Positions 40,686 through 50,968 of a stretch of 64,000 nucleotides of DNA are shown in pieces. The position numbers and the translations under genes are program-made. Below the pieces are notes generated by a model. That model worked only from the letters and a program-made list of their open reading frames with translations, searched no databases and had not been told where the DNA came from. This DNA is from Bacteroidota bacterium (GTDB taxonomy: Bacteria > Bacteroidota > Bacteroidia > Chitinophagales > Chitinophagaceae): NCBI GenBank assembly GCA_018266575.1, contig JAFEAE010000014.1, positions 62,001-126,000 on the forward strand, read 5' to 3'. Every line of letters begins with the position of its first letter. Positions within the stretch are counted from its first letter, which is position 1.

Positions 40686-43600
40686 TTATCTCTCCCATAT
40701 CGCACCAATCCCGGCTTCAAAAAAACGTTTATTGATGGCAGGAATATCTTTTTCCAATATCTCTGTTCCCCTGTTTTTAAGTTGTGCCCATTGTGCATTC
40801 AGTTCATGCATCCTGTCAATCGAAGGCTGGTTCACGCGTGGTATTTCACTTTCTGTCTGGTTAATAAGAAACAAATAATTGGCTGTAAATTTTGCCGAAA
40901 AATTATCTGCATCATCATACACTTTCGATTTGCGCTGTACCATATCTTCATCCCAGGCTTTCATTTTTTTTGCCAGCGAATCTGCATCTTTCCTTAACGT
41001 TTCATTATTACTATCCTTCCATGTTTTAAGCAGCGATTCAAGCTGCAATCTTTTTTCATTCATTGTGTTTACCATCTGGTGCATAATCGTAAGCTCCTTT
41101 TCCATTCCCGTCATGATGTTGTCGTATTCCTTATAGGTAGCTGAAGTAGTTGCGTATAACGGGTTGTACAGTATCTCTGCAGTAGCCAAAGCTTTTTTAT
41201 CGTTGTACATTAATGTTACGGTGTATTTTCCCGGAATTGCTTTATGCCCGCGGAAACTACTTTCAATATAAACGTCCGGCACTCCGGGCATGGTTTGATA
41301 TCGCATGTTCCACACAAAACGGTTAAGGCCTTTTGATTTTGGCAATGCCGGTTCAGGCGGAGGGCCGCCGTCCCACCTGCGGTAAGTACTGTCTTTTTTT
41401 GAACTGAAAACATGAATAATATTTCCTGCCGCATCTTTTATTTCCATTTTCAATTCATCAGTTTCTTTCAAGGTAGGAAGCTGATAATACAAAACAATGC
41501 CAGATGATGGATTTATTCCGTGGGTGAGAGATGTTCCTTTAAACTCGCTGTTTGTTTCATCAAGCTCGCTTCCACCACTAACAGTAAAAGCAGGCGAAGG
41601 GGAAAATAAAATAAAGGACGAATCTTTTTTATATTGCCCGATCAGGTTTACATCATCGAGCACCCAGAAGGAGCGGCCTGAAGTAGCAGCAATTAAATTT
41701 CCTTTATGAAATTTCAGATCTGTGATCGGGCACACAGGCAGGTTCAGTTGAAATGGTTCCCAGTTTCTTCCGCCATTCCATGAAATATAAATACCGGTTT
41801 CTGTACCTGCGTATAATAAATCTTTTCGCGAAGGGTCTTCCCTCACCACTCTTGTAAATGCACCAACAGGGATTCCGTTGTTAATGCTAGTCCAGGTTTT
41901 TCCGTAATCAGTTGACTTGTACAATCCGGGTGATTTATCATTGAACCTATACCTTGTTGTTGCGATATAAACTGTTGCTTTATCAAACGGTGACACCTCA
42001 ATTGCATTGATCAAACATTCCTGCAGGCCGCGAGGTGTAATATTCTGCCAGGTTTTGCAGTTGTCTCTTGTTACATAAACAAGCCCGCAATTGCTGCCCG
42101 TATAAATCACTCCTTTCTCGTGCGGGGATTCGATAATGTAAGAAAGCAGATTATAATTTTCTGCACCAACTGCTTCATTGGTAAATGGAACTCCGGGAGT
42201 ACCCTGTTTTTCCTTTTCATTCCTGGTAAGGTCGGGTGATGCTTCCGTCCATGTTCTTCCTGTATCTGCAGTGCGTAATAAGTATTGCGAGCCGTGGTAA
42301 AATACATTGGGCTCATGCATGCTCCAGATAATCGGAGCATTCCAGTCGAAGCGGTATTTCATATCTTTTGCATCACGTGAAAGGTATTGAATCGGTGCAG
42401 CCATAATATTGGTGCTTGCTTTAGCTGTAGTATTCAGCACTTCAATAGTTCCCTGGTAACTTCCGCCTAAAACATATTGCGGATGGTCGGGATCAAAAGC
42501 AAGAAAAGCGCTTTCACCACCGGCTGATGCTGACCAATTGGTATTATTGATACCCCACGATCCCAGTGCCCTGCTTGCAATTTTTACAGAAGAATTGTCT
42601 TGTTGTCCTGCATAAATATTATAGGGAAAATCATTGTCCACATTAATGCGGTAAAATTGCGCAGTAGGCTGATTGTTCTGGCTGCTCCAGGTTTTGCCTG
42701 CATTAAAAGTAATAGCAGAACCGCCATCATCGGAGATGATCATATTGCTTGAATTAGCCGGATTGATCCAAAGATTATGATAGTCGCCGTGCGTATTTGA
42801 AATATCTTCCCATGTTTTGCCGCCATCAATAGATTTAAGTGCAGGAGAGCTCATCACATACAAAACATTATCATTATTAGGGTCAGGAAAAAGTTCAATA
42901 TAGTACCATGCACGTTGAATAAGGTGATGATCACTGGTAATATGGCTCCAGGTTTTGCCTGCATCTTCAGAGGCATAAAGGCCGCCGGCTTCTTTATTGA
43001 AATCGCTTTCAATCAATGCATATACTTTTTCTGAATTGCTGCGGCAAACGGCAATGGCCATTTTACCCATTGCTTCGGGAAGCCCTGTTTTTAATTTTTC
43101 CCAATGCTCGCCGCCATCGGTTGATTTATACAAACCACTGCCTGGCCCACCGCTGATGACCTGCCAGGGTTTACGTCCATGCTCCCACATGGCAGCATAA
43201 AGAATAGAAGGGTTATTCACATCCATAGAAATTTCAGCGCAGCCTGTCATATCATTTATGTACAAAACATTTTTCCAGGTAATACCACCATCTGTTGATT
43301 TATAAATACCTCTTTCTTTTGTCCTGCCGTAGATAGCTCCCTGAGCTGCTACAAATACGATGTTAGGTTCCTTTGGATTGATAACGATCCTTGCAATTTG
43401 TTGTGTGGAATCAAGCCCCATCTTTTTCCATGTTTTGCCTGCGTCAGTTGATTTATAGACGCCATCTCCGTAAGATGTCATCACCCCGCGAACTGCGTGT
43501 TCGCCCATGCCCACATATACAACATTTGGGTCGCTTTCAGCAACTGCAACAGCTCCGACTGATCCCGTTTTAAAATATCCATCAGAAATATTTTTCCATG

Positions 43601-43868
43601 TCAGCCCGGCATCATCTGTTTTCCATACACCACCACCAGTAGAACCCTGGTAATAAGTTTGTGGATTGCCGACGACACCTGTTGCGCAAACAGAGCGGCC
43701 TCCGCGAAAAGGCCCGATGCATCGCCATTTTACAGGCTTAAAATAATCATTTATGGTAATACTGTCTTTCGTTTGGGCTACAGCATCAAAAACAATTGAT
43801 ACTATCGGAAAAATTAATGCAAAAGCGTGTAACCAGCGTTTAGATGTTCTGCAATGTGTCATAAGCAA
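40686..43868 (-). CDS. Large exported BNR/VPS10-like repeat protein (first of three)
   Basis: A 1060-residue protein with an N-terminal signal region (about residues 12-32), [13 protein letters not shown], and many Asp-box/BNR repeats of form S-x-D-x-G-x-x-W ([42 protein letters not shown]). These give one or two beta-propellers like VPS10/sortilin and sialidase-type proteins. The C-terminal 300 residues carry a beta-sandwich-like part and a helical tail ([20 protein letters not shown]). No catalytic residues are apparent. It may bind or process peptides or glycans outside the cell. Two paralogs follow. Confidence 0.85.
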   Translation of the reverse strand: MLMTHCRTSKRWLHAFALIFPIVSIVFDAVAQTKDSITINDYFKPVKWRCIGPFRGGRSVCATGVVGNPQTYYQGSTGGGVWKTDDAGLTWKNISDGYFKTGSVGAVAVAESDPNVVYVGMGEHAVRGVMTSYGDGVYKSTDAGKTWKKMGLDSTQQIARIVINPKEPNIVFVAAQGAIYGRTKERGIYKSTDGGITWKNVLYINDMTGCAEISMDVNNPSILYAAMWEHGRKPWQVISGGPGSGLYKSTDGGEHWEKLKTGLPEAMGKMAIAVCRSNSEKVYALIESDFNKEAGGLYASEDAGKTWSHITSDHHLIQRAWYYIELFPDPNNDNVLYVMSSPALKSIDGGKTWEDISNTHGDYHNLWINPANSSNMIISDDGGSAITFNAGKTWSSQNNQPTAQFYRINVDNDFPYNIYAGQQDNSSVKIASRALGSWGINNTNWSASAGGESAFLAFDPDHPQYVLGGSYQGTIEVLNTTAKASTNIMAAPIQYLSRDAKDMKYRFDWNAPIIWSMHEPNVFYHGSQYLLRTADTGRTWTEASPDLTRNEKEKQGTPGVPFTNEAVGAENYNLLSYIIESPHEKGVIYTGSNCGLVYVTRDNCKTWQNITPRGLQECLINAIEVSPFDKATVYIATTRYRFNDKSPGLYKSTDYGKTWTSINNGIPVGAFTRVVREDPSRKDLLYAGTETGIYISWNGGRNWEPFQLNLPVCPITDLKFHKGNLIAATSGRSFWVLDDVNLIGQYKKDSSFILFSPSPAFTVSGGSELDETNSEFKGTSLTHGINPSSGIVLYYQLPTLKETDELKMEIKDAAGNIIHVFSSKKDSTYRRWDGGPPPEPALPKSKGLNRFVWNMRYQTMPGVPDVYIESSFRGHKAIPGKYTVTLMYNDKKALATAEILYNPLYATTSATYKEYDNIMTGMEKELTIMHQMVNTMNEKRLQLESLLKTWKDSNNETLRKDADSLAKKMKAWDEDMVQRKSKVYDDADNFSAKFTANYLFLINQTESEIPRVNQPSIDRMHELNAQWAQLKNRGTEILEKDIPAINKRFFEAGIGAIWER

Positions 43869-43911
43869 TTCATTTTATTTAATGGAGATATAACTCAAAA
43901 CTATTTCCTGA

Positions 43912-43934
43912 TTTCGGTTATACATTTACGTTAT
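43912..43934 (-). repeat. 23-base intergenic element, copy 1
   Basis: The stretch shares 22 of 23 bases with 55191-55213. Both copies lie in intergenic space upstream of a minus-strand gene (46 bases before the gene at 43868 here). Shared placement suggests a common regulatory site, not a coding repeat. Confidence 0.4.
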
Positions 43935-43951
43935 ATTATCTATCCTTAGTA

Positions 43952-46900
43952 TTAATTAAAGTTTTTTTCAATTTCTGTTTTTAATGTATCCCATTTCATT
44001 TTCACTGCGCCAAGCTGCATATCCGCATTTTTTACAGCTTCAACAGCCTGCGATGTAGGAGTCATGTCCGCTTCCTGCAAAATGCCAAGCAAACCTGCAA
44101 ACATATTTTCCAAACGTGCAAGATTTGCATCTTTACTGCTACGCGGTTGTGTTAATAACATAGCAGCACGGTCATCCAATTCTTTTTTATTTGCTGCAGT
44201 TGATGTTTTTAAACGTTCGCGATCACTGTTAATTTCTTCCATTATTTTCATCACGGCTATTCTTCCCTGGTAACAATTCATAGAAAGATCATGTTGGGAT
44301 TGGATATCCTCAGCAGATGTTTTTACTCTTGGATCCATTTTTATTTCCAATGTTTGCAAATAGGAAGTCCCGTTCACAGTTAATTTCAATTGATAGATCC
44401 CGGGCATTACCCATGGAGAAGTAGGCACAGGCGCGGTATTGGCATAAGTAGCACCGATAGGAAAAGAAGCTGGAACATTCAATGGCGTGTAGTGCAAATC
44501 CCAAATGAAACGATGCGAGCCTGCATCTGCGGATAATATTTCTTGCGGCCTCACCCAATATAATGGAATGTTTACATCAGGAATTTTGTACAATGTATCA
44601 TCGCTGCTAAATCGCCGCACTAATTTTCCTTTTGCATCCATTATTTCCAAGGTTACAATTCCCCTGGCTTTTTCTTTCAAATAATAATCGATGATCGCAC
44701 CATCCGGCGGATTTTCCCCTGCAGGTTCTTCCTGTGGCAATGGTGTATCGGTGCCCATGTTCCATCGTACACGATATGCATTTGCAGGTTTGTACAAAAC
44801 GGTAGGTGTTGAACTGTTTACCTGGCGCAATGGCGCAATATCATCAAGTATCCAGAAGCCTCTTCCGTGCGTTCCTGCAACAAGGTCGTCATTTTTTATT
44901 ACCAGATCACGAATGGACGTTGCAGGCATATTCAATCGTAAGCTTTGCCAATGATTGCCATCATCGAATGAAACAAAAACATTTCTTTCTGAACCTGCGA
45001 AGAGTAATCCTTTTTTATACGGATCTTCTCTTACTGCATTGATCGGATCATCAGGTAATCCGTTTACAATTTCCATCCATGTCTTTCCGCCATCTGTTGT
45101 TTTGTAGATATGTGGCTTCTGGTCATCAAGACGAATTCTGTTCACCGCAGCATAAGCAGTATTCACATCAAAATGCGATGCATCCATCAATGAAATTTTA
45201 CTCCAAGATGTAACTGAAGGAGGAGTAACATTGTTCCATGTCTTTCCGCCGTCATGCGTAACATGGATCAATCCATCATCTGTTCCTGCCCAAATTGTAT
45301 TAATATCTTTTGGAGAAGGTGCAACAGTATATATCACACCGCGCCGGGGCATTTTTTTCATCTCATCTGTCCTGTAAATACCGATGCTTTCAGGGATATC
45401 CCACATTTCCCGGGTAAGATCAGGACTGATTGTTTCCCACGAATGCCCGCCATTTGTTGTTTTGAAAAGAACATTGCCTGCAAAGTATAATGTTTTCGGA
45501 TCGATGGGAGAAAACAAAACCGGCGCAGTTCTTACGAAACGATACTTACCACTTCGTACAGCATCAGGAGCGATGTTCTGAACCTGCCCGGTACGTTTAT
45601 CATACTTTGTAATTTTTCCGCCGTAAATAATATTCGGATCAAGAGGATCTGCAGCAACATATCCATATTCTTCCACACCAACGGGGTGATATTCGCGAAA
45701 TGTAATTTCTCCATCATTGCCACGCGAAGCAATTCCTATTGAACCACTCTCCTGTTGTCCGCCGTAAACATTATATGGAAAAGCATTATCTGTGCTGACA
45801 TGATAAAATTGCGCAGTAGGTTGATTATACCATGATGAAAAAGTTTGGCCGCCATTAACGGTAACTATTGCACCCTGGTCACACGCAATTAATATGATGT
45901 CCGGATTATTTGGATTGATCCATAACCTGTGATAATCGTCCCCGCCAGGTGCACCACGAAATGCATCCCAGGTTTTTCCGGCATTAACAGATTTCCAGAC
46001 AACAACATCTGCAGTAAAAACAATATCCGCATTTTTGGGATCTGCTTTTACTTCTGCAAAATCATCGCCACGTCCCCAAAAACGTGCATCACTATTTAAT
46101 TTCTGCCACGATTCGCCCCCATCATCACTTCTGTAAATTCCTCCGTATCCTTCCTTGGCCTCAACGGTGGCGTATAAACGATTTGAGTTTGATGCCGCAA
46201 CGCAAAAACCAATTCGTGATAAACCTTGTTCGGTCGTTGGCAAACCTTTTGTCAATTGTTTCCAGGTATTGCCACCATCTATTGATTTAAACAAGCCACT
46301 TTGTGTTCCGTTCCATGCACCGTTTTCCCATGGGCCTTGTCTTCCTGCCCAAAGATCTGCATATATAACATCTGAATTATTAGGATCGATCGCTACTTGT
46401 ATAGCTCCCGTATTTTCGTCTTTGTATAAAACATTCTGCCATGTTTTTCCGCCATCAATTGTTCTGTAGACTCCGCGTTCTTTATTGGCACCGTAAGGAT
46501 GTCCCAATACTGCTGCGAAAACACGGTTTTCATTTTTGGGATCGATGGCAAGCCCGCCGATTTGTTGCCCGTCACGCAAGCCAAGATGTTCCCATGTTTT
46601 TCCAGCATCCATTGATTTATAAATTCCATCACCAGTGGATAAATCGGGACGTTGTATCCCTTCACCGCTTGCAACATATACAACTTCAGGGTTTGATGGT
46701 GCTACCGCAACATCGCCAATTGATCCTGTTGGCTGATCATCAAAAATCGGTTTCCACGTTCTTCCGTAATCATTGGTTTTCCAAACACCACCATTATTCA
46801 CACCAATGTAAAATACATTAGGCTGCTGAGGAACGCCGACTGCGCCAACTGTTCTTCCACCGCGATGCGGGCCGATCATTCGCCAGCGCATGGAATTATA

Positions 46901-47002
46901 CAAAGAAGGGTCGACAGTTTGTGCATTTATAATATACTGTTGTAACAAGCATGCAATGCAGATACACAACACGCTTTTGTTTAGATGTGAAAGGTGCTTC
47001 AT
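43952..47002 (-). CDS. Large exported BNR/VPS10-like repeat protein (second of three)
   Basis: A 1016-residue paralog with signal peptide (LCIACLLQQYIINAQ) and opening YNSMRWRMIGPHRGGRTV. It has numerous Asp-box repeats (SMDAGKTWEHL, TIDGGKTWQNV, SIDGGNTWKQL, SDDGGESWQKL) forming propellers, the motif GTHGRGFWILDD near the end of the propeller part, and a C-terminal helical region (IMEEINSDRERLKTSTAA). Same predicted role as its neighbours. It is in the same orientation as the first paralog, 83 bases upstream of it. Confidence 0.85.
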   Translation of the reverse strand: MKHLSHLNKSVLCICIACLLQQYIINAQTVDPSLYNSMRWRMIGPHRGGRTVGAVGVPQQPNVFYIGVNNGGVWKTNDYGRTWKPIFDDQPTGSIGDVAVAPSNPEVVYVASGEGIQRPDLSTGDGIYKSMDAGKTWEHLGLRDGQQIGGLAIDPKNENRVFAAVLGHPYGANKERGVYRTIDGGKTWQNVLYKDENTGAIQVAIDPNNSDVIYADLWAGRQGPWENGAWNGTQSGLFKSIDGGNTWKQLTKGLPTTEQGLSRIGFCVAASNSNRLYATVEAKEGYGGIYRSDDGGESWQKLNSDARFWGRGDDFAEVKADPKNADIVFTADVVVWKSVNAGKTWDAFRGAPGGDDYHRLWINPNNPDIILIACDQGAIVTVNGGQTFSSWYNQPTAQFYHVSTDNAFPYNVYGGQQESGSIGIASRGNDGEITFREYHPVGVEEYGYVAADPLDPNIIYGGKITKYDKRTGQVQNIAPDAVRSGKYRFVRTAPVLFSPIDPKTLYFAGNVLFKTTNGGHSWETISPDLTREMWDIPESIGIYRTDEMKKMPRRGVIYTVAPSPKDINTIWAGTDDGLIHVTHDGGKTWNNVTPPSVTSWSKISLMDASHFDVNTAYAAVNRIRLDDQKPHIYKTTDGGKTWMEIVNGLPDDPINAVREDPYKKGLLFAGSERNVFVSFDDGNHWQSLRLNMPATSIRDLVIKNDDLVAGTHGRGFWILDDIAPLRQVNSSTPTVLYKPANAYRVRWNMGTDTPLPQEEPAGENPPDGAIIDYYLKEKARGIVTLEIMDAKGKLVRRFSSDDTLYKIPDVNIPLYWVRPQEILSADAGSHRFIWDLHYTPLNVPASFPIGATYANTAPVPTSPWVMPGIYQLKLTVNGTSYLQTLEIKMDPRVKTSAEDIQSQHDLSMNCYQGRIAVMKIMEEINSDRERLKTSTAANKKELDDRAAMLLTQPRSSKDANLARLENMFAGLLGILQEADMTPTSQAVEAVKNADMQLGAVKMKWDTLKTEIEKNFN

Positions 47003-47196
47003 GTGTTTAAAAATTGTGTGCGTATCAAAGGCAGTCAGGAAGTAGTTGCTATTAAAGATAAATGGAATTCACATCACACATTCATGTTCACAAAAAAAAT
47101 ATTTATCAAAAATGATTTTCTAAAATAATTTCTGCAACTGAAATAAACATTTGTACCTTAAATTGCGTTTCAACTTCTACACCAATTCCATTTGAT

Positions 47197-50100
47197 ATGA
47201 GAAAAACTACTGCACTGATTTGTTCGCTTCTATTAATCGCATTATCAGTTTCATCCCAAAAAAAAATAAAAAAACCTGCTGCTGAAGCAACACAGGCCGA
47301 TACCGATTCTGTTTTGTTATCAACCACCAAATACAGGTTGGTCGGGCCTTTCAGGGGGGGGCGTGCTGCTGCTGTAACAGGCAGTTACAAAAACAAAAAC
47401 ACATTTTATTTTGGCTCGACCGGTGGCGGCATCTGGAAAACAACCGATGGCGGGAGCAACTGGAAAAATATTTCTGATAAATATTTTGGCGGCTCTATGG
47501 GTGCAATTGCTGTGGCGCCAAGCGATGAAACAATTTTGTATGCAGGCGAAGGAGAAAATTCACTTCGCGGAAATGTGTCAGAAGGATTGGGCGGGATGTG
47601 GCGAAGTGACGACGGCGGAAGAACCTGGAAAAATATCGGTTTGAAAGAAGGACGGCATATCATCCGCATTATCATTCATCCCAAAAACCCGGATATCGTT
47701 TGGGTGGCAGTGATGGGACATTTATTCGGGCCGCACGAAGAAAGAGGTGTTTTTAAAACTACTGACGGTGGAAAAACATGGAAGAAAACATTGTATGTAA
47801 ATGATCAGACGGGTTGTTCCGATTTGGTGATGGAGCCCAACAACCCTTCTGTTTTTTATGCAGGCATGTGGCACGTAAAACGTACGCCTTATAGCATGGA
47901 AAGCGGAGGCGAAGGAAGTGGCTTGTACAAAAGTGTTGACGGGGGTGAAACATGGACAAATCTTTCGTCGAATAAAGGATTGCCCAAAGGTATTTGGGGC
48001 ATCGTTGGCGTGAGCGTAGTTCCCTCTAACACAGATAAAATTTTCGCCTTGATCGAAAATGCAAACGGCGGGTTATTCAGCAGCTCAGACGGCGGTTATA
48101 CATGGACGTTAGTTACAGATAACCGCGACATCCGTCAACGTGCATGGTATTACAATAAAATATTTGTCGATCCGAAAAATGAAAATATCATTTACGTGCT
48201 GAATGTTTTTTTCATGCGCAGTAATGATGGCGGAAAAACATTTCATCCCATGTTTACTCCGCACAGCGATCATCATGATTTGTGGATCGACCCTGAAGAT
48301 GCAAACCGCATGATCGTTGCTGATGACGGCGGTGCACAAATAAGTTTTGATGCAGGCAGTAACTGGAGCTCGCTGAGCAATCAACCCACAGCACAATTTT
48401 ACAGGGTAACAACAGACAATTCATTTCCTTATCGCATTCTTGGTGCACAGCAGGATAATACTACCGTGCGCATTAAAAGCAGAACGTACGGCGGTGCGAT
48501 AACTGAATCGGATTGGAGCCCTACTGCCGGTTTTGAAAGCGGTTATGTAGTTGCTGACCCTGCAAATCCAGATATTGTTTATGGCGGAAATTATGATGGA
48601 TTTTTAGGAAGGCTTAATCACAAAACAGGTGAAAACAGAGTAATTAATGTGTGGCCTGACAATCCTACGGGAGCAGGCGCTGCTGTACAGAAATATCGTT
48701 TTCAATGGAACTTCCCGATTTTCTTTTCTCCGCATAACCCTAAACGTTTGTATGCAGCAGGCAATCATTTATTCGTTACGGAAAATGAAGGCCAGAGCTG
48801 GGAAATGATCAGCCCCGATTTAACTACAAATGATAAAGTAAAGCAAGCGCCAAGTGGCGGCCCTATTACTAAAGACAATACCAGCGTTGAATATTATTGT
48901 ACCATTTTTACAGCTACAGAATCTCCGTTGGAAAAAGATTTATTATGGGCAGGAAGCGATGATGGATTGATACATGTAAGTAAAGATGGCGGAAAAAACT
49001 GGGAAGATGTAACCCCGCCGCAAGCAGGAAAATTTATGATGTGGAATTGTGTGGAAACAGACCCTTTCAAAAAAGGCGCAGCTTATTTTGTAGGAACAAA
49101 ATACAAGTTGGATGATTTTGCTCCTTATATTTTTAAAACAGAAGATTATGGCAAAACATGGAAGCAAATTACAGATGGGATTGATAAAATGCATTTCACA
49201 AGAGCATTGCGTGCAGATAGAAAACGCCCGGGCTTATTATATGCAGGAACGGAATACGGAATGTACATCAGTTATGATGATGGGGCACACTGGAAAAAAT
49301 TCCAATTGAATTTGCCTGTAGTGCCAGTCACGGATTTAACTATCAAAGAAAATGACCTGATTGTAGCTACTCAGGGGCGTGCTTTCTGGGTAATTGATGA
49401 CCTGAGCATATTGCAACAAAAATCAGATGATATTGCAAATAAAAACCTGCATATATTTTCTGTAAACGATGCATACAGCATGGAAGGCTATCGCGATGAA
49501 AATATCCGCAATGCAGGAATGAACCCGCCCAATGGTGTTGTATTCAATTATTTTTTAAAGAATGCCACAGATTCGTCTGATATCACCATTCGCATTTTTG
49601 ACAAACAACAAAAACTGATAAAAACGTTCAACAAAGACGCAAAAGAGAAAACGGACAAACCTTCATGCACAAAAGGAATGAATCGTTTTGTATGGGATAT
49701 GTATTATCCGCCAGCAGAAAAAATTGATGGGATGATATTGTGGAACGGAACTCCCGGCGGCCCGAAAGCCTCGCCGGGAAAATATGTGGCGAGGTTTATT
49801 TACAACAAAGATTCTGTTGATGTTCCTTTCACTATAAAAGGGGATCCGAATTATGCGATCACAGAAACAGAATATGATGAACAATTAAGTTTCCTGTTGA
49901 AAGTGCGTGATAAATTTTCTGCAGTTCAGAAAGCTATCAGGAATATACGTTCCGTGAGAAACCAGATCAACGAACTCGTTGCAAAAACCGACACAGCAAA
50001 TAATAAAGAAATTAAAATAGCGGGCGATAGCATTAATAAAAAATTAACTGCAATTGAAGAAGCACTTTACCAAACAAAAGCAAAAAGCGGACAGGATGTG

Positions 50101-50328
50101 TTGAATTTCCCGATCCGTATCAACGATCGCATTGCTGCTGTTTATAATGTTGCTGCAAGCGGCTATCATGTACCTACAAAACAAGTGAAAGAGGCATTTG
50201 CCGGATTGGAAGCAGACGCAGATGAACAACTCAACAAATTAAAAACGTTAATGAATACAGATGTACGGGCATTTAACAAAATGATTCACGATAAACAGGT
50301 TCCGGTAATAGGTTTGAAAGAAGAATAA
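47197..50328 (+). CDS. Large exported BNR/VPS10-like repeat protein (third of three)
   Basis: A 1043-residue paralog, divergent from the second. It starts MRKTTALICSLLLIALSVSSQ with a signal peptide and has the opening YRLVGPFRGGRAAAVTG. Asp-box repeats recur (TTDGGSNWKN, SDDGGRTWKN, TTDGGKTWKK, SVDGGETWTN), then ATQGRAFWVIDD, and a helical C-terminal part (LKVRDKFSAVQKAIRNIRSV). The ferric-reductase-like gene follows by 21 bases. Three paralogs in one place indicate gene duplication in this lineage. Confidence 0.85.
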   Translation: MRKTTALICSLLLIALSVSSQKKIKKPAAEATQADTDSVLLSTTKYRLVGPFRGGRAAAVTGSYKNKNTFYFGSTGGGIWKTTDGGSNWKNISDKYFGGSMGAIAVAPSDETILYAGEGENSLRGNVSEGLGGMWRSDDGGRTWKNIGLKEGRHIIRIIIHPKNPDIVWVAVMGHLFGPHEERGVFKTTDGGKTWKKTLYVNDQTGCSDLVMEPNNPSVFYAGMWHVKRTPYSMESGGEGSGLYKSVDGGETWTNLSSNKGLPKGIWGIVGVSVVPSNTDKIFALIENANGGLFSSSDGGYTWTLVTDNRDIRQRAWYYNKIFVDPKNENIIYVLNVFFMRSNDGGKTFHPMFTPHSDHHDLWIDPEDANRMIVADDGGAQISFDAGSNWSSLSNQPTAQFYRVTTDNSFPYRILGAQQDNTTVRIKSRTYGGAITESDWSPTAGFESGYVVADPANPDIVYGGNYDGFLGRLNHKTGENRVINVWPDNPTGAGAAVQKYRFQWNFPIFFSPHNPKRLYAAGNHLFVTENEGQSWEMISPDLTTNDKVKQAPSGGPITKDNTSVEYYCTIFTATESPLEKDLLWAGSDDGLIHVSKDGGKNWEDVTPPQAGKFMMWNCVETDPFKKGAAYFVGTKYKLDDFAPYIFKTEDYGKTWKQITDGIDKMHFTRALRADRKRPGLLYAGTEYGMYISYDDGAHWKKFQLNLPVVPVTDLTIKENDLIVATQGRAFWVIDDLSILQQKSDDIANKNLHIFSVNDAYSMEGYRDENIRNAGMNPPNGVVFNYFLKNATDSSDITIRIFDKQQKLIKTFNKDAKEKTDKPSCTKGMNRFVWDMYYPPAEKIDGMILWNGTPGGPKASPGKYVARFIYNKDSVDVPFTIKGDPNYAITETEYDEQLSFLLKVRDKFSAVQKAIRNIRSVRNQINELVAKTDTANNKEIKIAGDSINKKLTAIEEALYQTKAKSGQDVLNFPIRINDRIAAVYNVAASGYHVPTKQVKEAFAGLEADADEQLNKLKTLMNTDVRAFNKMIHDKQVPVIGLKEE

Positions 50329-50349
50329 CAGAATATAATTTAATACAGA

Positions 50350-50934
50350 ATGGATATTCGTTTGCTTGATGTTTCTGCGGTAACAGGGCTTTGTGCCGCT
50401 GTTGCGCTTACTATAAATATTTTATTAGGGATGCTGCTGAGCACGGCATACAGACGGTCTGCTTTATGGAAAAAGATGCCTGAGAAAATAAAAACCATTT
50501 CTATTGATGATGTACACAACTGGACTGCTTATGTGGCGTTGGCATTGGGGTTGCTTCATCCGTTATTGTTAATATTAGATAAATCAACGAAATTTTTTCT
50601 TGCGGATGTATTGTTTCCGGTAAATGCACCACAGCAAAAATCAATGGTTGCATTAGGCACAATTTCTTTGTACGCATTGATCGTTGTGATTGTAACTACA
50701 CAAAAAGCAATCAAGAAAAAAATGTCATTCAGGTTATGGAAAAATATCCATTTGATTTCTTATATAACCGCATTGTTGTTTGTGATCCACGGAATTTTTC
50801 TTGACCCGGAATTAAAAGACAGGCCGGTTGATTTTTTAGACGGCGAAAAATTAGTGCCCGAATTGTGCGGCATAGTTTTAATCGCTGCATCGTTTATGCG
50901 TTACCGTTACCATCTTAAAAAAAAGCCTGAGTAA
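50350..50934 (+). CDS. Ferric-reductase-like membrane protein
   Basis: A 194-residue integral membrane protein with about five helices (TGLCAAVALTINILLGMLL, AYVALALGLLHPLLLIL, ISLYALIVVIVTT, ISYITALLFVIHGIFL and a last one near 170-187). His residues in or near helices (HNWTAY, LLHPLL, KNIHLISY, FVIHGIF) are placed like heme b ligands of ferric reductase-like transmembrane domains. It may move electrons across the membrane. It is followed by an efficient terminator and probably cotranscribed with the upstream gene. Confidence 0.75.
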   Translation: MDIRLLDVSAVTGLCAAVALTINILLGMLLSTAYRRSALWKKMPEKIKTISIDDVHNWTAYVALALGLLHPLLLILDKSTKFFLADVLFPVNAPQQKSMVALGTISLYALIVVIVTTQKAIKKKMSFRLWKNIHLISYITALLFVIHGIFLDPELKDRPVDFLDGEKLVPELCGIVLIAASFMRYRYHLKKKPE

Positions 50935-50955
50935 TTTTTGCTCAGGCTTTTTGTA
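50917..50955. terminator. Bidirectional terminator between convergent genes
   Basis: AAAAGCCTGAG and CTCAGGCTTTT form an 11-bp stem with a 9-base loop, with A-run before and T-run after on either strand. It lies between the convergent membrane-protein gene and the TonB receptor gene and should terminate both. Confidence 0.9.
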
Positions 50956-50968
50956 AAAATTTGGCTAT

